From: Polaromonas sp. YR568
Lineage (GTDB): Bacteria; Pseudomonadota; Gammaproteobacteria; Burkholderiales; Burkholderiaceae
DNA length: 13,941 nucleotides
NCBI GenBank assembly: GCA_945871335.1
Contig: CAMBWM010000036.1
Location: forward strand, 1-13,941
Direction: 5' to 3'
In this document: piece after piece, positions 5,634 through 13,941 of the stretch
Layout of the letters: every line of letters begins with the position of its first letter
How positions within the stretch are numbered: position 1 is the first letter of the stretch
Notes under the pieces: generated by a model
Told to the model about the DNA's origin: nothing
Database searches by the model: none
What the model saw: only the letters and a program-made list of their open reading frames with translations
Position numbers and translations under genes: made by a program

Positions 5634-8075
5634 ATGCCCCGGAAAACCACAGACCCCAAAAAGCCCGAAAGCCAGCCAAAGAGCCAGCCTAAAAGCCAGC
5701 CCGAGGCCACGCCCCTGAACCTTTTGATCCGCCTGCTGAAGTGGGCAGCAGGTCTGACGACGGCCAGCATGCTGGCGCTGCTGATGGTGATTGCGCTGGC
5801 TTTGTCAGTGGCCTATCCCAATTTGCCCGATGTTTCGGACATGCTGAACTACCGGCCTAAGCTGCCAATGCGCGTTTTTTCGGCCGATGGCGCGCTGATC
5901 GGCGAGTTCGGCGAAGAGCGGCGCAGCCTGACGCCCATCAAAGACATTCCGCAGGTCATGAAAGACGCGGTACTGGCCATCGAAGACGCGCGCTTTTTCC
6001 AGCACGGCGGCGTGGACTATCTGGGTGTGGTGCGCGCCGGCCTGGCCAATGTGGGCCGCTCCAAAAGCCAGGGCGCGTCGACCATCACCATGCAAGTGGC
6101 GCGCAATGCGTATTTGTCTGCAGAAAAAAGCTACATGCGCAAAATTTATGAAATTTTGCTGACCTTCAAGCTCGAACATTTGCTCACCAAAGACCAGATC
6201 CTTGAGATCTACATGAACCAGATTTTTCTGGGGAACCGCGCTTACGGATTTGCCGCCGCCTCTGAAGCTTATTTCGGCAAACCCCTGCAAAAAATTACCA
6301 TCGCCGAAGCCGCGATGCTGGCCGGCCTGCCGAAAGCCCCTTCGGCCTACAACCCGATCAGCAACCCTCAGCGGGCCCGCTCCCGCCAGCTCTACATCAT
6401 TGAGCGCATGGAGGAAAACAAGTTCATCACGACAGAGCAAGCCATAGCGGCTAAAAAAGAGCAGCTCAAAATACGCAAAGGCCAAGACGACGGGCGGGTT
6501 CATGCCGAGTACATAGCCGAGACTGTTCGCCAATTGGTGTACGCCCAATACGGGGACGACACCTACTCCCGCGGCCTGAATGTTTACACCACGCTGTCTT
6601 CCGTGGAGCAAACGGCCGCCTACAGAGCGCTGCGCAAGGGCATCATGGATTTCGAGCGGCGCCAGATCTACCGTGGCCCTGAAAAATTTATCACGCTGCC
6701 TGCGGACCCGAAAGAGGCCGAGGACGTGATTGACGATGCGCTGGCCGACAACCCGGACAACGGCGACGTGATGTCCGCCGTGGTGCTGGAGGCTACGCCC
6801 AAAAAGATCAAGGCAGTGCGGCAAAACGGTGAGCTTGTCGAGATCACTGGCGATGGCTTGAAGCCCGCCGAATCGGGACTCAGCGCCAAGGCGCCTGCCA
6901 ACATCAGGCTGCGCCGCGGCGCGCTGATCCGCGTGGCAAAGACCTCAGAGACGGCTTGGGAGATCACCCAACTGCCTGAAGTTGAAGGGGCTTTTGTGGC
7001 CATCGACCCGCGCAATGGCGCCATCCGCGCACTGGTGGGTGGTTTTGATTTTGATAAAAATAAATTCAACCACGTGACGCAGGCATGGCGCCAACCGGGT
7101 TCGAGTTTTAAGCCCTTTATTTATTCGGCCGCTATCGAAAAAGGTTTCACACCCGCCACCATCATCAATGACGCACCACTGTTTTTTGATGCCAGCGTGA
7201 CCGGTAGCCAACCTTGGGAGCCGAAAAATTACGACGGCACTTTTGACGGGCCCATCAACCTGCGAACGGCCCTGAAGAAATCAAAGAACATGGTGTCCAT
7301 CCGTATCCTGCAAGCGGTCGGTCCACAAAATGCGCAGGACTGGATCGGTCGCTTCGGCTTCGAAGCAGACAAGCACCCGGCCTACCTGACCATGGCGCTC
7401 GGTGCCGGATCTGCGACGACGATGCAGATGGCCACGGCTTATTCGGTTTTCGCCAATGGCGGCTACCGCATCAACCCCTACCTGATCACCAAAATCACCA
7501 ACCAGCAAGGCCGCACCTTGGTGGAGACTCCGACACCCGTACTCAATGAAAGCATGCGCGCCATTGAGCCACGCAATGCCTTCATGATGTCCAGCCTGCT
7601 GCAGGAAGTCACGCGCTCAGGCACTGCCGCCCGCGCTCAGGCCACGCTCAAACGTCCCGACCTGTACGGCAAAACCGGCACCACCAACGACTCGATCGAC
7701 ACTTGGTTTGTCGGCTATCAACCCACCCTCACAGCGGCTGTCTGGATGGGCTATGACAAGCCCCGCAAACTCGGCGACCGCGAAACCGGCGGCGGCCTGA
7801 GTTTACCGATCTGGATCACCTTCATGGAAACAGCTCTCAAGTCCACGCCGGTGACTGAGATACCGGTACCCGCCGGGGTGGTCAACGTCGCTGGCGAGTG
7901 GTTTTATGACGAGTTTGCGCGTGGCGCCGGCGTCATCAGCTTGGGCATCGATGGTCGTCCATCCGGCTTACCGGGTGACACCAGCAACCCGCCCCTGCAA
8001 GGAGCAGCGCCACCCACTCAGGTAATGCCCGCGGCCGATGAACGGCGTCGCATCATGGACCTTTTCAAGAACTGA
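5634..8075 (+). CDS. ponA: bifunctional penicillin-binding protein 1A (class A PBP)
   Basis: PBP1a polymerises and cross-links peptidoglycan at the periplasmic face of the inner membrane. The 813-residue protein has a cytoplasmic tail with a three-fold SQPK/E repeat (13-24), one membrane anchor (about 37-60) and the glycosyltransferase GT51 domain (about 80-260) with catalytic Glu in EDARFF (E117) and QGASTITMQ (146-154). An OB-like insert (about 330-450) typical of proteobacterial PBP1a follows. The transpeptidase domain shows SSFK (catalytic S490), SKN (550-552) and KTGTT (680-684), so both activities should be intact. Length is normal. It is divergent from the pil operon, the same arrangement as ponA/pilM in pseudomonads and other relatives. 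Its last 11 bases overlap the convergent cyaY end. Also known as mrcA. Confidence 0.97.
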   Translation: MPRKTTDPKKPESQPKSQPKSQPEATPLNLLIRLLKWAAGLTTASMLALLMVIALALSVAYPNLPDVSDMLNYRPKLPMRVFSADGALIGEFGEERRSLTPIKDIPQVMKDAVLAIEDARFFQHGGVDYLGVVRAGLANVGRSKSQGASTITMQVARNAYLSAEKSYMRKIYEILLTFKLEHLLTKDQILEIYMNQIFLGNRAYGFAAASEAYFGKPLQKITIAEAAMLAGLPKAPSAYNPISNPQRARSRQLYIIERMEENKFITTEQAIAAKKEQLKIRKGQDDGRVHAEYIAETVRQLVYAQYGDDTYSRGLNVYTTLSSVEQTAAYRALRKGIMDFERRQIYRGPEKFITLPADPKEAEDVIDDALADNPDNGDVMSAVVLEATPKKIKAVRQNGELVEITGDGLKPAESGLSAKAPANIRLRRGALIRVAKTSETAWEITQLPEVEGAFVAIDPRNGAIRALVGGFDFDKNKFNHVTQAWRQPGSSFKPFIYSAAIEKGFTPATIINDAPLFFDASVTGSQPWEPKNYDGTFDGPINLRTALKKSKNMVSIRILQAVGPQNAQDWIGRFGFEADKHPAYLTMALGAGSATTMQMATAYSVFANGGYRINPYLITKITNQQGRTLVETPTPVLNESMRAIEPRNAFMMSSLLQEVTRSGTAARAQATLKRPDLYGKTGTTNDSIDTWFVGYQPTLTAAVWMGYDKPRKLGDRETGGGLSLPIWITFMETALKSTPVTEIPVPAGVVNVAGEWFYDEFARGAGVISLGIDGRPSGLPGDTSNPPLQGAAPPTQVMPAADERRRIMDLFKN
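5670..5705 (+). repeat. three 12-base tandem units in the ponA 5' end
   Basis: Units of the form AGCCAGCCNAAR (5670-5681, 5682-5693 and a diverged 5694-5705) are in frame and encode [12 protein letters not shown] in the PBP1a cytoplasmic tail. Copy number could vary between strains without breaking the frame. This is probably a flexible charged linker. Confidence 0.8.
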
Positions 8076-8394
8076 AGCGCAAGGGCTGACCAGCCTGCTC
8101 GCTGGCATAGCGCGACAGGTCGGTAAAAAATTCGCCAGTGCCCTTGGTGTCTTGCCAACGGCCGGCCACGCACTTGTAATGAAAGCCGCCCGCGCGCGCG
8201 GCCATCCAAATTTCCTGCAAGGGCTTTTGCAGGTTGATGATGATCTGGCTGCGGTTGTCAAAGCTCAGAGTCACCATGCCGCCCGTGCGCTGATTGTCGA
8301 TGTCGGCGTCCGTTTCATCGTTGATGCGGTCACACGCCGTCTCTACCGCTTGCAAAACGGCCTCGGCCAGGTCCAGGTATTCAAGCTCGGTCAT
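8065..8394 (-). CDS. cyaY: CyaY, bacterial frataxin
   Basis: CyaY binds iron and the cysteine desulfurase IscS and tunes Fe-S cluster assembly in the cytoplasm. The 109-residue protein has the frataxin alpha-beta fold: helix 1 with acidic residues (about 3-26), strands through GGMVTLSF and IIINLQKP, the core signature [15 protein letters not shown] (59-73), and a C-terminal helix (about 88-99). Length matches the family. The ATG at 8394 is preceded by GGGA five bases upstream, a weak ribosome site. It converges on ponA with an 11-base overlap and diverges from lptM with only 12 bases between start codons, so its promoter probably lies within lptM; I see a lone TAAAAT at 8437-8442 on the minus strand but no matching -35. 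The same neighbourhood (cyaY next to lptM-lysA) is known in other proteobacteria. Confidence 0.96.
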   Translation of the reverse strand: MTELEYLDLAEAVLQAVETACDRINDETDADIDNQRTGGMVTLSFDNRSQIIINLQKPLQEIWMAARAGGFHYKCVAGRWQDTKGTGEFFTDLSRYASEQAGQPLRFSS

Positions 8395-8406
8395 TACAAT
8401 CCCATC

Positions 8407-8652
8407 ATGTTTGTTTTACTTCTTAGTCAGAACCGAATTTTAGGCCGCCGTGCGCTGGCGCCCCGCCAGCATGGTCTTGCGGCTTATGGACTCAGCGCCC
8501 TGCTGCTCTTGTCATTGACGGGCTGCGGCCAAAAAGGTCCGCTATTTTTACCCTCCGGACAAGCTGTGCCCGTCACTGTCGTACCCGCCCCCAACACTGC
8601 AGCACCAGTCCCGCAGGCACCAGCTGCTGGCAAAGCCCCCGCCTCACCATGA
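8407..8652 (+). CDS. lptM: LptM (YifL-type) lipoprotein assisting LPS translocon assembly
   Basis: LptM is a small outer-membrane lipoprotein that binds the LptD-LptE translocon and promotes correct LptD disulfide formation. From the ATG at 8407 the protein is 81 residues. The lipobox LTGC places the acylated cysteine at residue 40, followed directly by GQKGPLFLP, the hallmark of this family, and then a Pro/Ala-rich tail. The region before the lipobox is longer than usual, but no other ATG or GTG lies in frame between, so 8407 is the best start; the frame stays open much further upstream across cyaY, which is a shadow. TACAAT (8395-8400) directly before the ATG could be a -10 producing a nearly leaderless message. 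The stop overlaps the lysA ATG by four bases (ATGA), implying coupling. Confidence 0.9.
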   Translation: MFVLLLSQNRILGRRALAPRQHGLAAYGLSALLLLSLTGCGQKGPLFLPSGQAVPVTVVPAPNTAAPVPQAPAAGKAPASP

Positions 8653-9956
8653 CGCCGCACCCTTTGAGCCCAACCAGCACGGCCGCCCTGCCCGGACACC
8701 CTTTTGTGGCCTACCACGGTGCGGCATTGCAGATAGAAGACGTGGCCTTGAGCAGCCTGGCGGCGCAATACGGCACGCCGCTGTTTGTTTATTCCAAAGC
8801 CGCCATGCTGGCGGCACTGGCCGCCTACCAGCGCGGCTTTGCCGGCCGCGATGCGCAAATCTGCTACGCCATGAAGGCCAACTCCTCGCTCGGCGTCTTG
8901 CAGGTTTTTGCCAGAGCCGGCTGCGGCTTTGACATCGTCTCAGGGGGAGAGCTCGAACGCGTGCTGGCCGCCGGCGGTCAGGCTTCCAAGGTCATATTTT
9001 CAGGCGTCGGCAAGACGCAACGCGAAATGCGCCAGGCCCTGCAAGCGGGTATTGGCTGCTTCAATGTTGAAAGCGAAGCCGAGCTCGATGTCCTCAGCGA
9101 AGTGGCGCTGTCAATGAGCCTGCGTGCGCCGGTCAGTATTCGCGTGAACCCGAACGTCGACCCGAAAACTCATCCGTATATTTCGACTGGACTCAAGGGC
9201 AACAAGTTCGGCGTAGCGCATGAGGACGCACTGCGCATCTACAGACATGCCGCCGGACTGCGTGGTTTGCGTGTCGTTGGTATTGACTGTCACATCGGCT
9301 CGCAGATCACTGAGACCGAGCCCTACCTGGACGCCATGGACCGCGTGCTCGACCTGGTCGCCGGCATCGAGGCCGAGGGTACGGTGCTTGCGCACATCGA
9401 CTTCGGCGGCGGACTGGGTATCAACTACAACGGGGACACACCGCCGGCTGCCGACGCGCTGTGGGCACAACTGCTGACCAAACTTGACGCACGCGGCTTT
9501 GGGCATAAAAAACTCATGATCGAGCCCGGCCGCTCACTTGTGGGCAATGCCGGCGTGTGCCTGACCGAGGTGCTGTACATCAAGCCTGGGGAACAAAAGA
9601 ATTTTTGTGTCATCGACGCTGCCATGAACGATCTGCCGCGCCCGGCCTTGTACCAGGCCTTCCACACGATTGTTCCGCTCACACTGGATACCAGTACGTG
9701 CCAGGCGACGGTGTTTGACGTGGTCGGTCCAGTCTGCGAAAGCGGCGACTGGATTGGCCGTGACCGCACGTTGGCCGTGCAGGCCGGCGACCAGCTGGCC
9801 GTGCTGTCCGCAGGCGCCTATTGCATGAGCATGGCCAGCAACTACAACACGCGCGGCCGCGCGGCTGAGTTGTTGGTCGACGGTGGCACAGTGCATGTGA
9901 TTCGCGAGCGCGAGAGCGCGGCAGAGCAGATGCGCCTTGAGCGCTTAGTCCCCTAA
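8649..9956 (+). CDS. lysA: diaminopimelate decarboxylase
   Basis: LysA removes CO2 from meso-diaminopimelate to give L-lysine, the last step of lysine synthesis, and so draws from the DAP pool used for peptidoglycan. The 435-residue protein is a fold-III PLP enzyme: the PLP lysine is K76 in CYAMKANSS, with HIGSQI at 215-220, the phosphate-binding GGGLG at 253-257, EPGR at 292-295, the cross-subunit catalytic CESGD at 363-367 (C363), and Y391 in GAYCMSMASNYN. All key residues are present and length is normal. It is translationally coupled to lptM by an ATGA overlap, and no separate promoter is visible. Its stop lies only 10 bases from the convergent msrQ stop. Confidence 0.97.
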   Translation: MTPHPLSPTSTAALPGHPFVAYHGAALQIEDVALSSLAAQYGTPLFVYSKAAMLAALAAYQRGFAGRDAQICYAMKANSSLGVLQVFARAGCGFDIVSGGELERVLAAGGQASKVIFSGVGKTQREMRQALQAGIGCFNVESEAELDVLSEVALSMSLRAPVSIRVNPNVDPKTHPYISTGLKGNKFGVAHEDALRIYRHAAGLRGLRVVGIDCHIGSQITETEPYLDAMDRVLDLVAGIEAEGTVLAHIDFGGGLGINYNGDTPPAADALWAQLLTKLDARGFGHKKLMIEPGRSLVGNAGVCLTEVLYIKPGEQKNFCVIDAAMNDLPRPALYQAFHTIVPLTLDTSTCQATVFDVVGPVCESGDWIGRDRTLAVQAGDQLAVLSAGAYCMSMASNYNTRGRAAELLVDGGTVHVIRERESAAEQMRLERLVP

Positions 9957-9968
9957 GGCCAAACGCTC
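9939..9968. other. short inverted repeat between convergent lysA and msrQ
   Basis: GAGCG-CTTAG-TCCC-CTAAG-GCCAAA-CGCTC can fold as a ten-pair stem interrupted by a six-base bulge, spanning both stop codons. There is no T-tract on either strand, so it is at best a weak bidirectional transcript end or a 3' stabiliser. Confidence 0.25.
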
Positions 9969-10569
9969 AACGCGGCCGCTGCCGCAGCCGCCGCAAGCGC
10001 CAGCCGAGCAAGAGCGTCAGAATGCCGGCGTAAACCAGTACTTCAGCAAAATCGTTTTTGCCTGCGCGCATCCAGAAGAAGTGCAAGATCGCCAGCCCTG
10101 CCACCGCATACACCAGCCGGTGCAGGCGTTGCCATCGCTTCGCCCCCAAGGCCCGTATAGCAGCGTTAAATGAAGTTGCGGCCAGCGGCGTGAGCAGAAG
10201 CAGCGCCAGAGAACCCACCAAAATGAAGGGCCGCTTGGCAATGTCTATGACAATGTCGGCCACATCAAAGCCCATGTCAAAGCCGCTGTAACTCAAGAAA
10301 TGCAGCAGCGCATAAAAGTACATGAACAGGCCCAACATGCGCCGGTAACGCGCCAGCACCGACAGCCCGCTGAGTTCGCGCAGCGGTGTCACCGCCAGCA
10401 CGATCACCAAAAAACGCAAAGCCCAGTCGCCGGTGGCGCGAATCAAGGCCTCTTGCGGGTTGGCACCAAGCTGGTCCTGGGCGACCAGGTAAAGCAGCCA
10501 CATGAGGGGCAGCAGACACAGGGCAAAAGCCAAAGGCTTGGCCCAGCGGTGCGACAACAGCCGGTTCAT
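9967..10569 (-). CDS. msrQ: MsrQ, heme-binding membrane subunit of the MsrPQ system
   Basis: MsrQ (YedZ) passes electrons from the quinone pool or a flavin reductase to MsrP across the inner membrane. Starting at the ATG at 10569 (two TTG codons lie just upstream) the protein has 200 residues and about six hydrophobic helices. Conserved features of the ferric-reductase-like fold include TPLRELSG (61-68), ARYRRMLGL (73-81), and histidines H90 (ALLHF), H150 (QRLHRLVY) and H163 (ILHFFW), the likely heme ligands. It follows msrP by 45 bases on the same strand, the usual pair. It ends ten bases from the convergent lysA. Confidence 0.95.
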   Translation of the reverse strand: MNRLLSHRWAKPLAFALCLLPLMWLLYLVAQDQLGANPQEALIRATGDWALRFLVIVLAVTPLRELSGLSVLARYRRMLGLFMYFYALLHFLSYSGFDMGFDVADIVIDIAKRPFILVGSLALLLLTPLAATSFNAAIRALGAKRWQRLHRLVYAVAGLAILHFFWMRAGKNDFAEVLVYAGILTLLLGWRLRRLRQRPR

Positions 10570-10614
10570 CAACAAACAGCCCTCAAGCCCTTGCAGCCTG
10601 AATCGCGCGCGGGT

Positions 10615-11613
<999 letters not shown>

Positions 11614-11617
11614 GCGG

Positions 11618-11623
11618 TCTCCT
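11618..11623 (-). promoter_or_regulatory. strong ribosome binding site of msrP
   Basis: The minus strand reads AGGAGA four bases before the msrP ATG. It is the clearest Shine-Dalgarno in the window and settles the start at 11613. Confidence 0.7.
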
Positions 11624-11653
11624 CATAAATTAGCTTGAATGATACCAAAAGTA

Positions 11654-13015
11654 TTACAGCTCGCCGTAGCTGTGCAATCCCGATAAAAACATATTAACGC
11701 CAAGAAAAGCGAAGGTGGTCACGGCCAGACCGACCAGCGCCCACCAGGCTGCGACCGTACCGCGCAAACCCTTCATGAGGCGCATGTGCAGCCAGGCGGC
11801 ATAGTTGAGCCACACGATCAGCGCCCAGGTTTCTTTCGGGTCCCAGCTCCAGTAGCCGCCCCAGGCTTCTGCAGCCCACAGCGCACCGAGCACGGTGGCG
11901 ATGGTGAAAAATGCAAAACCGACGGCGATGGCTTTGTACATCACGTCGTCCAGCACCTCAAAGCTGGGCAGGCGCTCAGCGAGCCGCTGGCGGCCCCACA
12001 AAATGCCAGCTGCAATCAGGCCCGAGACCAGCAGGTAACCGAGCCAATAGCTGCCGCCGGCGGCAGCCGATGACTTGCGAAAGACGATAGGTACAAAACA
12101 CATCACCACGCCCAGCAGCCACAAGGGCGTGAGCCTGTACCAGCGCTTCTCGCCGGCCTGCTGCTTGACCAGGTACGCCAGCGCTACCATGGCTGCCAAC
12201 GCAAACATGCCGTAGCCAATGAAGTTGGCCGGTACGTGAAGCTTCATCCACCAGCTCTTGAGCGCCGGCACCAAGGGCTGTATCTCGTGGGCTTCACGCA
12301 CCACTGTGTACCAGAGCAAAAAGCCGACAGCGGCACTGACCACCAGCATGACAAAAGCGCCCAGCGACCGGGTCTTGTACTGCGCTTCAAAATAAAGATA
12401 AAAGGCCGCTGTCATCCAGCTGAACAAAACGAACACCTCGTACAGGTTGCTGACCGGGATGTGGCCGACGTCAGGGCCAATCAAATAGCCTTCGTACCAG
12501 CGGACCATGGTGCCAATCAGCGCCATCCCGACGGCAGCCCAGACAATGCGCGAGCCCATCAACTCGAAGCTGGCACTGCGGCCACCCTCACCCTGGCCGG
12601 CAATCATGCCCAACCAGTAAAACAGCGTGCCCATGAAAAACAACACGCTCATCCACAAAATAGCGGACTGACTGGACAAGAAATATTTGAGCCAAAACAC
12701 CTGCTCGGCATTCGCCAGATTACCCTGGTAAGACCAGATACCCAGCAATGAGGCCAACGTCACCACCAGCATCAGCGCACGCAAAGGCCGCCAAAACCAG
12801 CCCATGGCGATGGCCGCCGGTATCGTGCCCAGCAAGATACCTTGTTCATAGCCATCCATGGCCGACTGGTAACGCACAAAAGCAAACACACCACCGGCCA
12901 ACACCAGCGCGGCGAAAAGCCAGTCCAGCACGTTGCGACGAACAAAATAACCCTCATGCAAAATAAAAGCATCCTGACCGCCGCTGCTTTGCAAGGTGGT
13001 GGTTTGGGTGGTCAT
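11654..13015 (-). CDS. ccsB: CcsB (ResC/CcsA-type) heme-handling protein of cytochrome c System II
   Basis: With ResB, this polytopic inner-membrane protein exports heme and attaches it to apocytochromes c in the periplasm. The 453-residue protein has many hydrophobic helices and the WWD heme-binding motif WGGYWSWDPKE at 385-395. Flanking histidines H260 (MKLHVP) and H448 (GLHSYG) are the likely external heme ligands, and GHIPVSNLYE (184-193) is another conserved block. The soluble N-terminus (about 1-28) is extended, as in betaproteobacterial members. The ATG at 13015 overlaps the resB stop by four bases (ATGA), so the two are coupled. The naming of this family varies (ccsA, ccsB, resC); Burkholderiales usually use ccsB. 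Confidence 0.95.
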   Translation of the reverse strand: MTTQTTTLQSSGGQDAFILHEGYFVRRNVLDWLFAALVLAGGVFAFVRYQSAMDGYEQGILLGTIPAAIAMGWFWRPLRALMLVVTLASLLGIWSYQGNLANAEQVFWLKYFLSSQSAILWMSVLFFMGTLFYWLGMIAGQGEGGRSASFELMGSRIVWAAVGMALIGTMVRWYEGYLIGPDVGHIPVSNLYEVFVLFSWMTAAFYLYFEAQYKTRSLGAFVMLVVSAAVGFLLWYTVVREAHEIQPLVPALKSWWMKLHVPANFIGYGMFALAAMVALAYLVKQQAGEKRWYRLTPLWLLGVVMCFVPIVFRKSSAAAGGSYWLGYLLVSGLIAAGILWGRQRLAERLPSFEVLDDVMYKAIAVGFAFFTIATVLGALWAAEAWGGYWSWDPKETWALIVWLNYAAWLHMRLMKGLRGTVAAWWALVGLAVTTFAFLGVNMFLSGLHSYGEL

Positions 13016-13941
13016 GGGCTTTCCTGTAAAAGTCGGGATTTCAGCATTTCAAATTCTTTATCGCCATCCATGGTCTTGCGGTTGGACGACAGCGCCATGG
13101 TGGCATGGCAAGCGGGCTGAGTTGAATCCGCGGGCTCTGCCTGTAAGTGCGGGGCCGTCAGCCAAATCCAAAGCCGTCGCTCGCGCACGTAAAGCATGGC
13201 AAAAATACCCACGATCAAGAACGCACAACCCAGGTAGACGATGTTACGCCCCGGCGAACGCGTCACCTGGAAAACGCTGGCTTGTACTTGCGAAAACCCG
13301 GTCAATTCAAAAGCCATGGGCGCAGGGTAGTGAAACGCGTCACTCAAACTGAGCACCATCTGGGACATGAAGTTCTGCGCTTTTTCATCCCGCGCCAAAG
13401 GCGCAAGGCCGGCGTCCTGACGCGTTTGAGCGACCAACTCAAACAGCACGCCATTGAGTATGCGCACCAGCACTTCGCTGGCGCGGCTGCGCTCGGCTTC
13501 AGGTACATTGATTTCCATGAAGTCTGAGATCGCCTGCAAGCCGGCTGCCGGTTTGGCAGCAGGCCCTGCCGGGCTGGCAGCAACGGGCTGAGCGCTTTGC
13601 GCCCCCGCAAACAAGGCCAGCGCCCTGCCGGCAGACGCCGTGAGCTGCGCAGCGAGGTCGGGCCTGTCGGTGGCGATGGCCTGGCGCACATAGCGCCTGA
13701 CCGCTTCGTCGCGCTTGAGCGGATCGGCCAGCGCGGCACGCGCGGCCAAAAAGGTGGTCATGCTGCTTTCAGCATCCGCCGGCACGCGCAAAAATTGAAA
13801 GGGATCAGCCGGCGTTTCACGCACGCCCAACAAAAAGACGGCCGTGCTGTCGGGGTTGGCGTCCATGCGCACCGGCAGCATGTAGTTCTGGAATTCACGG
13901 GCCTGGCCAGCGGCATCGCGCAACTTGTAGCTCACGCTCGG
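13012..13941 (-). CDS. resB: ResB/Ccs1-like cytochrome c biogenesis protein, C-terminal part (cut by window edge)
   Basis: ResB is the partner of CcsB in System II cytochrome c maturation and holds a large periplasmic domain. The last 309 codons are present; the N-terminus and first membrane helices lie beyond 13941. Visible are the periplasmic domain, including QNYMLPV and PFQFLRVPAD, a Pro/Ala-rich low-complexity insert (AASPAGPAAKPAAG), and a final membrane helix in NIVYLGCAFLIVGIFAMLYV followed by the family end RERRLWIWL and a cytoplasmic tail of about 50 residues. The stop overlaps the ccsB start. The frame remains open to the window edge. Confidence 0.93.
   Translation of the reverse strand, partial: PSVSYKLRDAAGQAREFQNYMLPVRMDANPDSTAVFLLGVRETPADPFQFLRVPADAESSMTTFLAARAALADPLKRDEAVRRYVRQAIATDRPDLAAQLTASAGRALALFAGAQSAQPVAASPAGPAAKPAAGLQAISDFMEINVPEAERSRASEVLVRILNGVLFELVAQTRQDAGLAPLARDEKAQNFMSQMVLSLSDAFHYPAPMAFELTGFSQVQASVFQVTRSPGRNIVYLGCAFLIVGIFAMLYVRERRLWIWLTAPHLQAEPADSTQPACHATMALSSNRKTMDGDKEFEMLKSRLLQESP

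Noticed and set aside
5497..5770. Small minus-strand frames running from ponA into the intergenic region
   Set aside because: They are antisense to the ponA start and its promoter, with no ribosome site or recognisable product; parts mirror the ponA tandem repeat.
5805..6824. 339-codon open frame on the minus strand inside ponA
   Set aside because: It is fully antisense to well-conserved PBP1a coding sequence, its translation is His/Arg/Gly/Val-rich without any recognisable domain, and stop-free antisense frames are common in GC-rich DNA.
8038..8406. Long upstream extension of the lptM frame across cyaY
   Set aside because: The first 123 codons are antisense to cyaY and unlike any LptM; the ATG at 8407 gives a proper lipoprotein.
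12236..12751. 171-codon plus-strand frame inside ccsB
   Set aside because: Antisense to the heme-handling protein gene, His/Gln/Ala-rich, with no domain or ribosome site of note.

Overview
The window reads as an ordinary chromosomal stretch of a betaproteobacterium. Gene order (aroB-aroK-pilQ...pilM / ponA / cyaY / lptM-lysA) and protein features point to the Burkholderiales, most likely the Comamonadaceae (Polaromonas, Rhodoferax or Limnohabitans type). That placement is from memory of these families, not from a search. Coding density is very high. There is no gene-free stretch over 300 bases, and I saw no RNA gene, mobile element or CRISPR array.

Region 1 (1-5418, all minus strand) is a type IV pilus alignment/secretin operon running into two shikimate genes: pilM, pilN, a fused pilO-pilP, pilQ, aroK and aroB (aroB is cut by the window edge). 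This is the canonical position of pilMNOPQ-aroKB, but the pilus part is remodelled. PilM is short and its nucleotide-binding motifs look eroded. PilO and PilP are one polypeptide, so the usual PilP lipoprotein anchor is gone. PilQ has only 484 residues and starts directly at its STN/N0 domain, without the peptidoglycan-binding AMIN domains. All junctions within the pil genes are 4- or 7-base overlaps, which argues for a deliberately compact operon rather than decay.

Region 2 (5419-5633) is the divergent control region between pilM and ponA. Its pilM-proximal 90 bases are about 21% GC by my count, in sharp contrast to the surroundings. It carries a near-consensus sigma-70 promoter facing pilM, an IHF-like site, and a TATAAT facing ponA.

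Region 3 (5634-9956) holds ponA (PBP1a, plus strand), then cyaY (frataxin, minus strand, ending inside the end of ponA), then lptM-lysA (plus strand). LptM is the small lipoprotein that assists LptD maturation. LysA makes lysine from diaminopimelate. The cell-envelope theme (PBP1a, LptM, DAP, pilus) is consistent but loose.

Region 4 (9967-13941, minus strand) is resB-ccsB (System II cytochrome c maturation; resB cut by the window edge) followed by msrP-msrQ (periplasmic methionine sulfoxide reductase and its heme membrane subunit). Both pairs act at or beyond the inner membrane and deal with heme or redox chemistry.

The observation most worth following is the combined minimisation of the pilus subcomplex: PilO-PilP fusion, AMIN-less PilQ and degenerate PilM.
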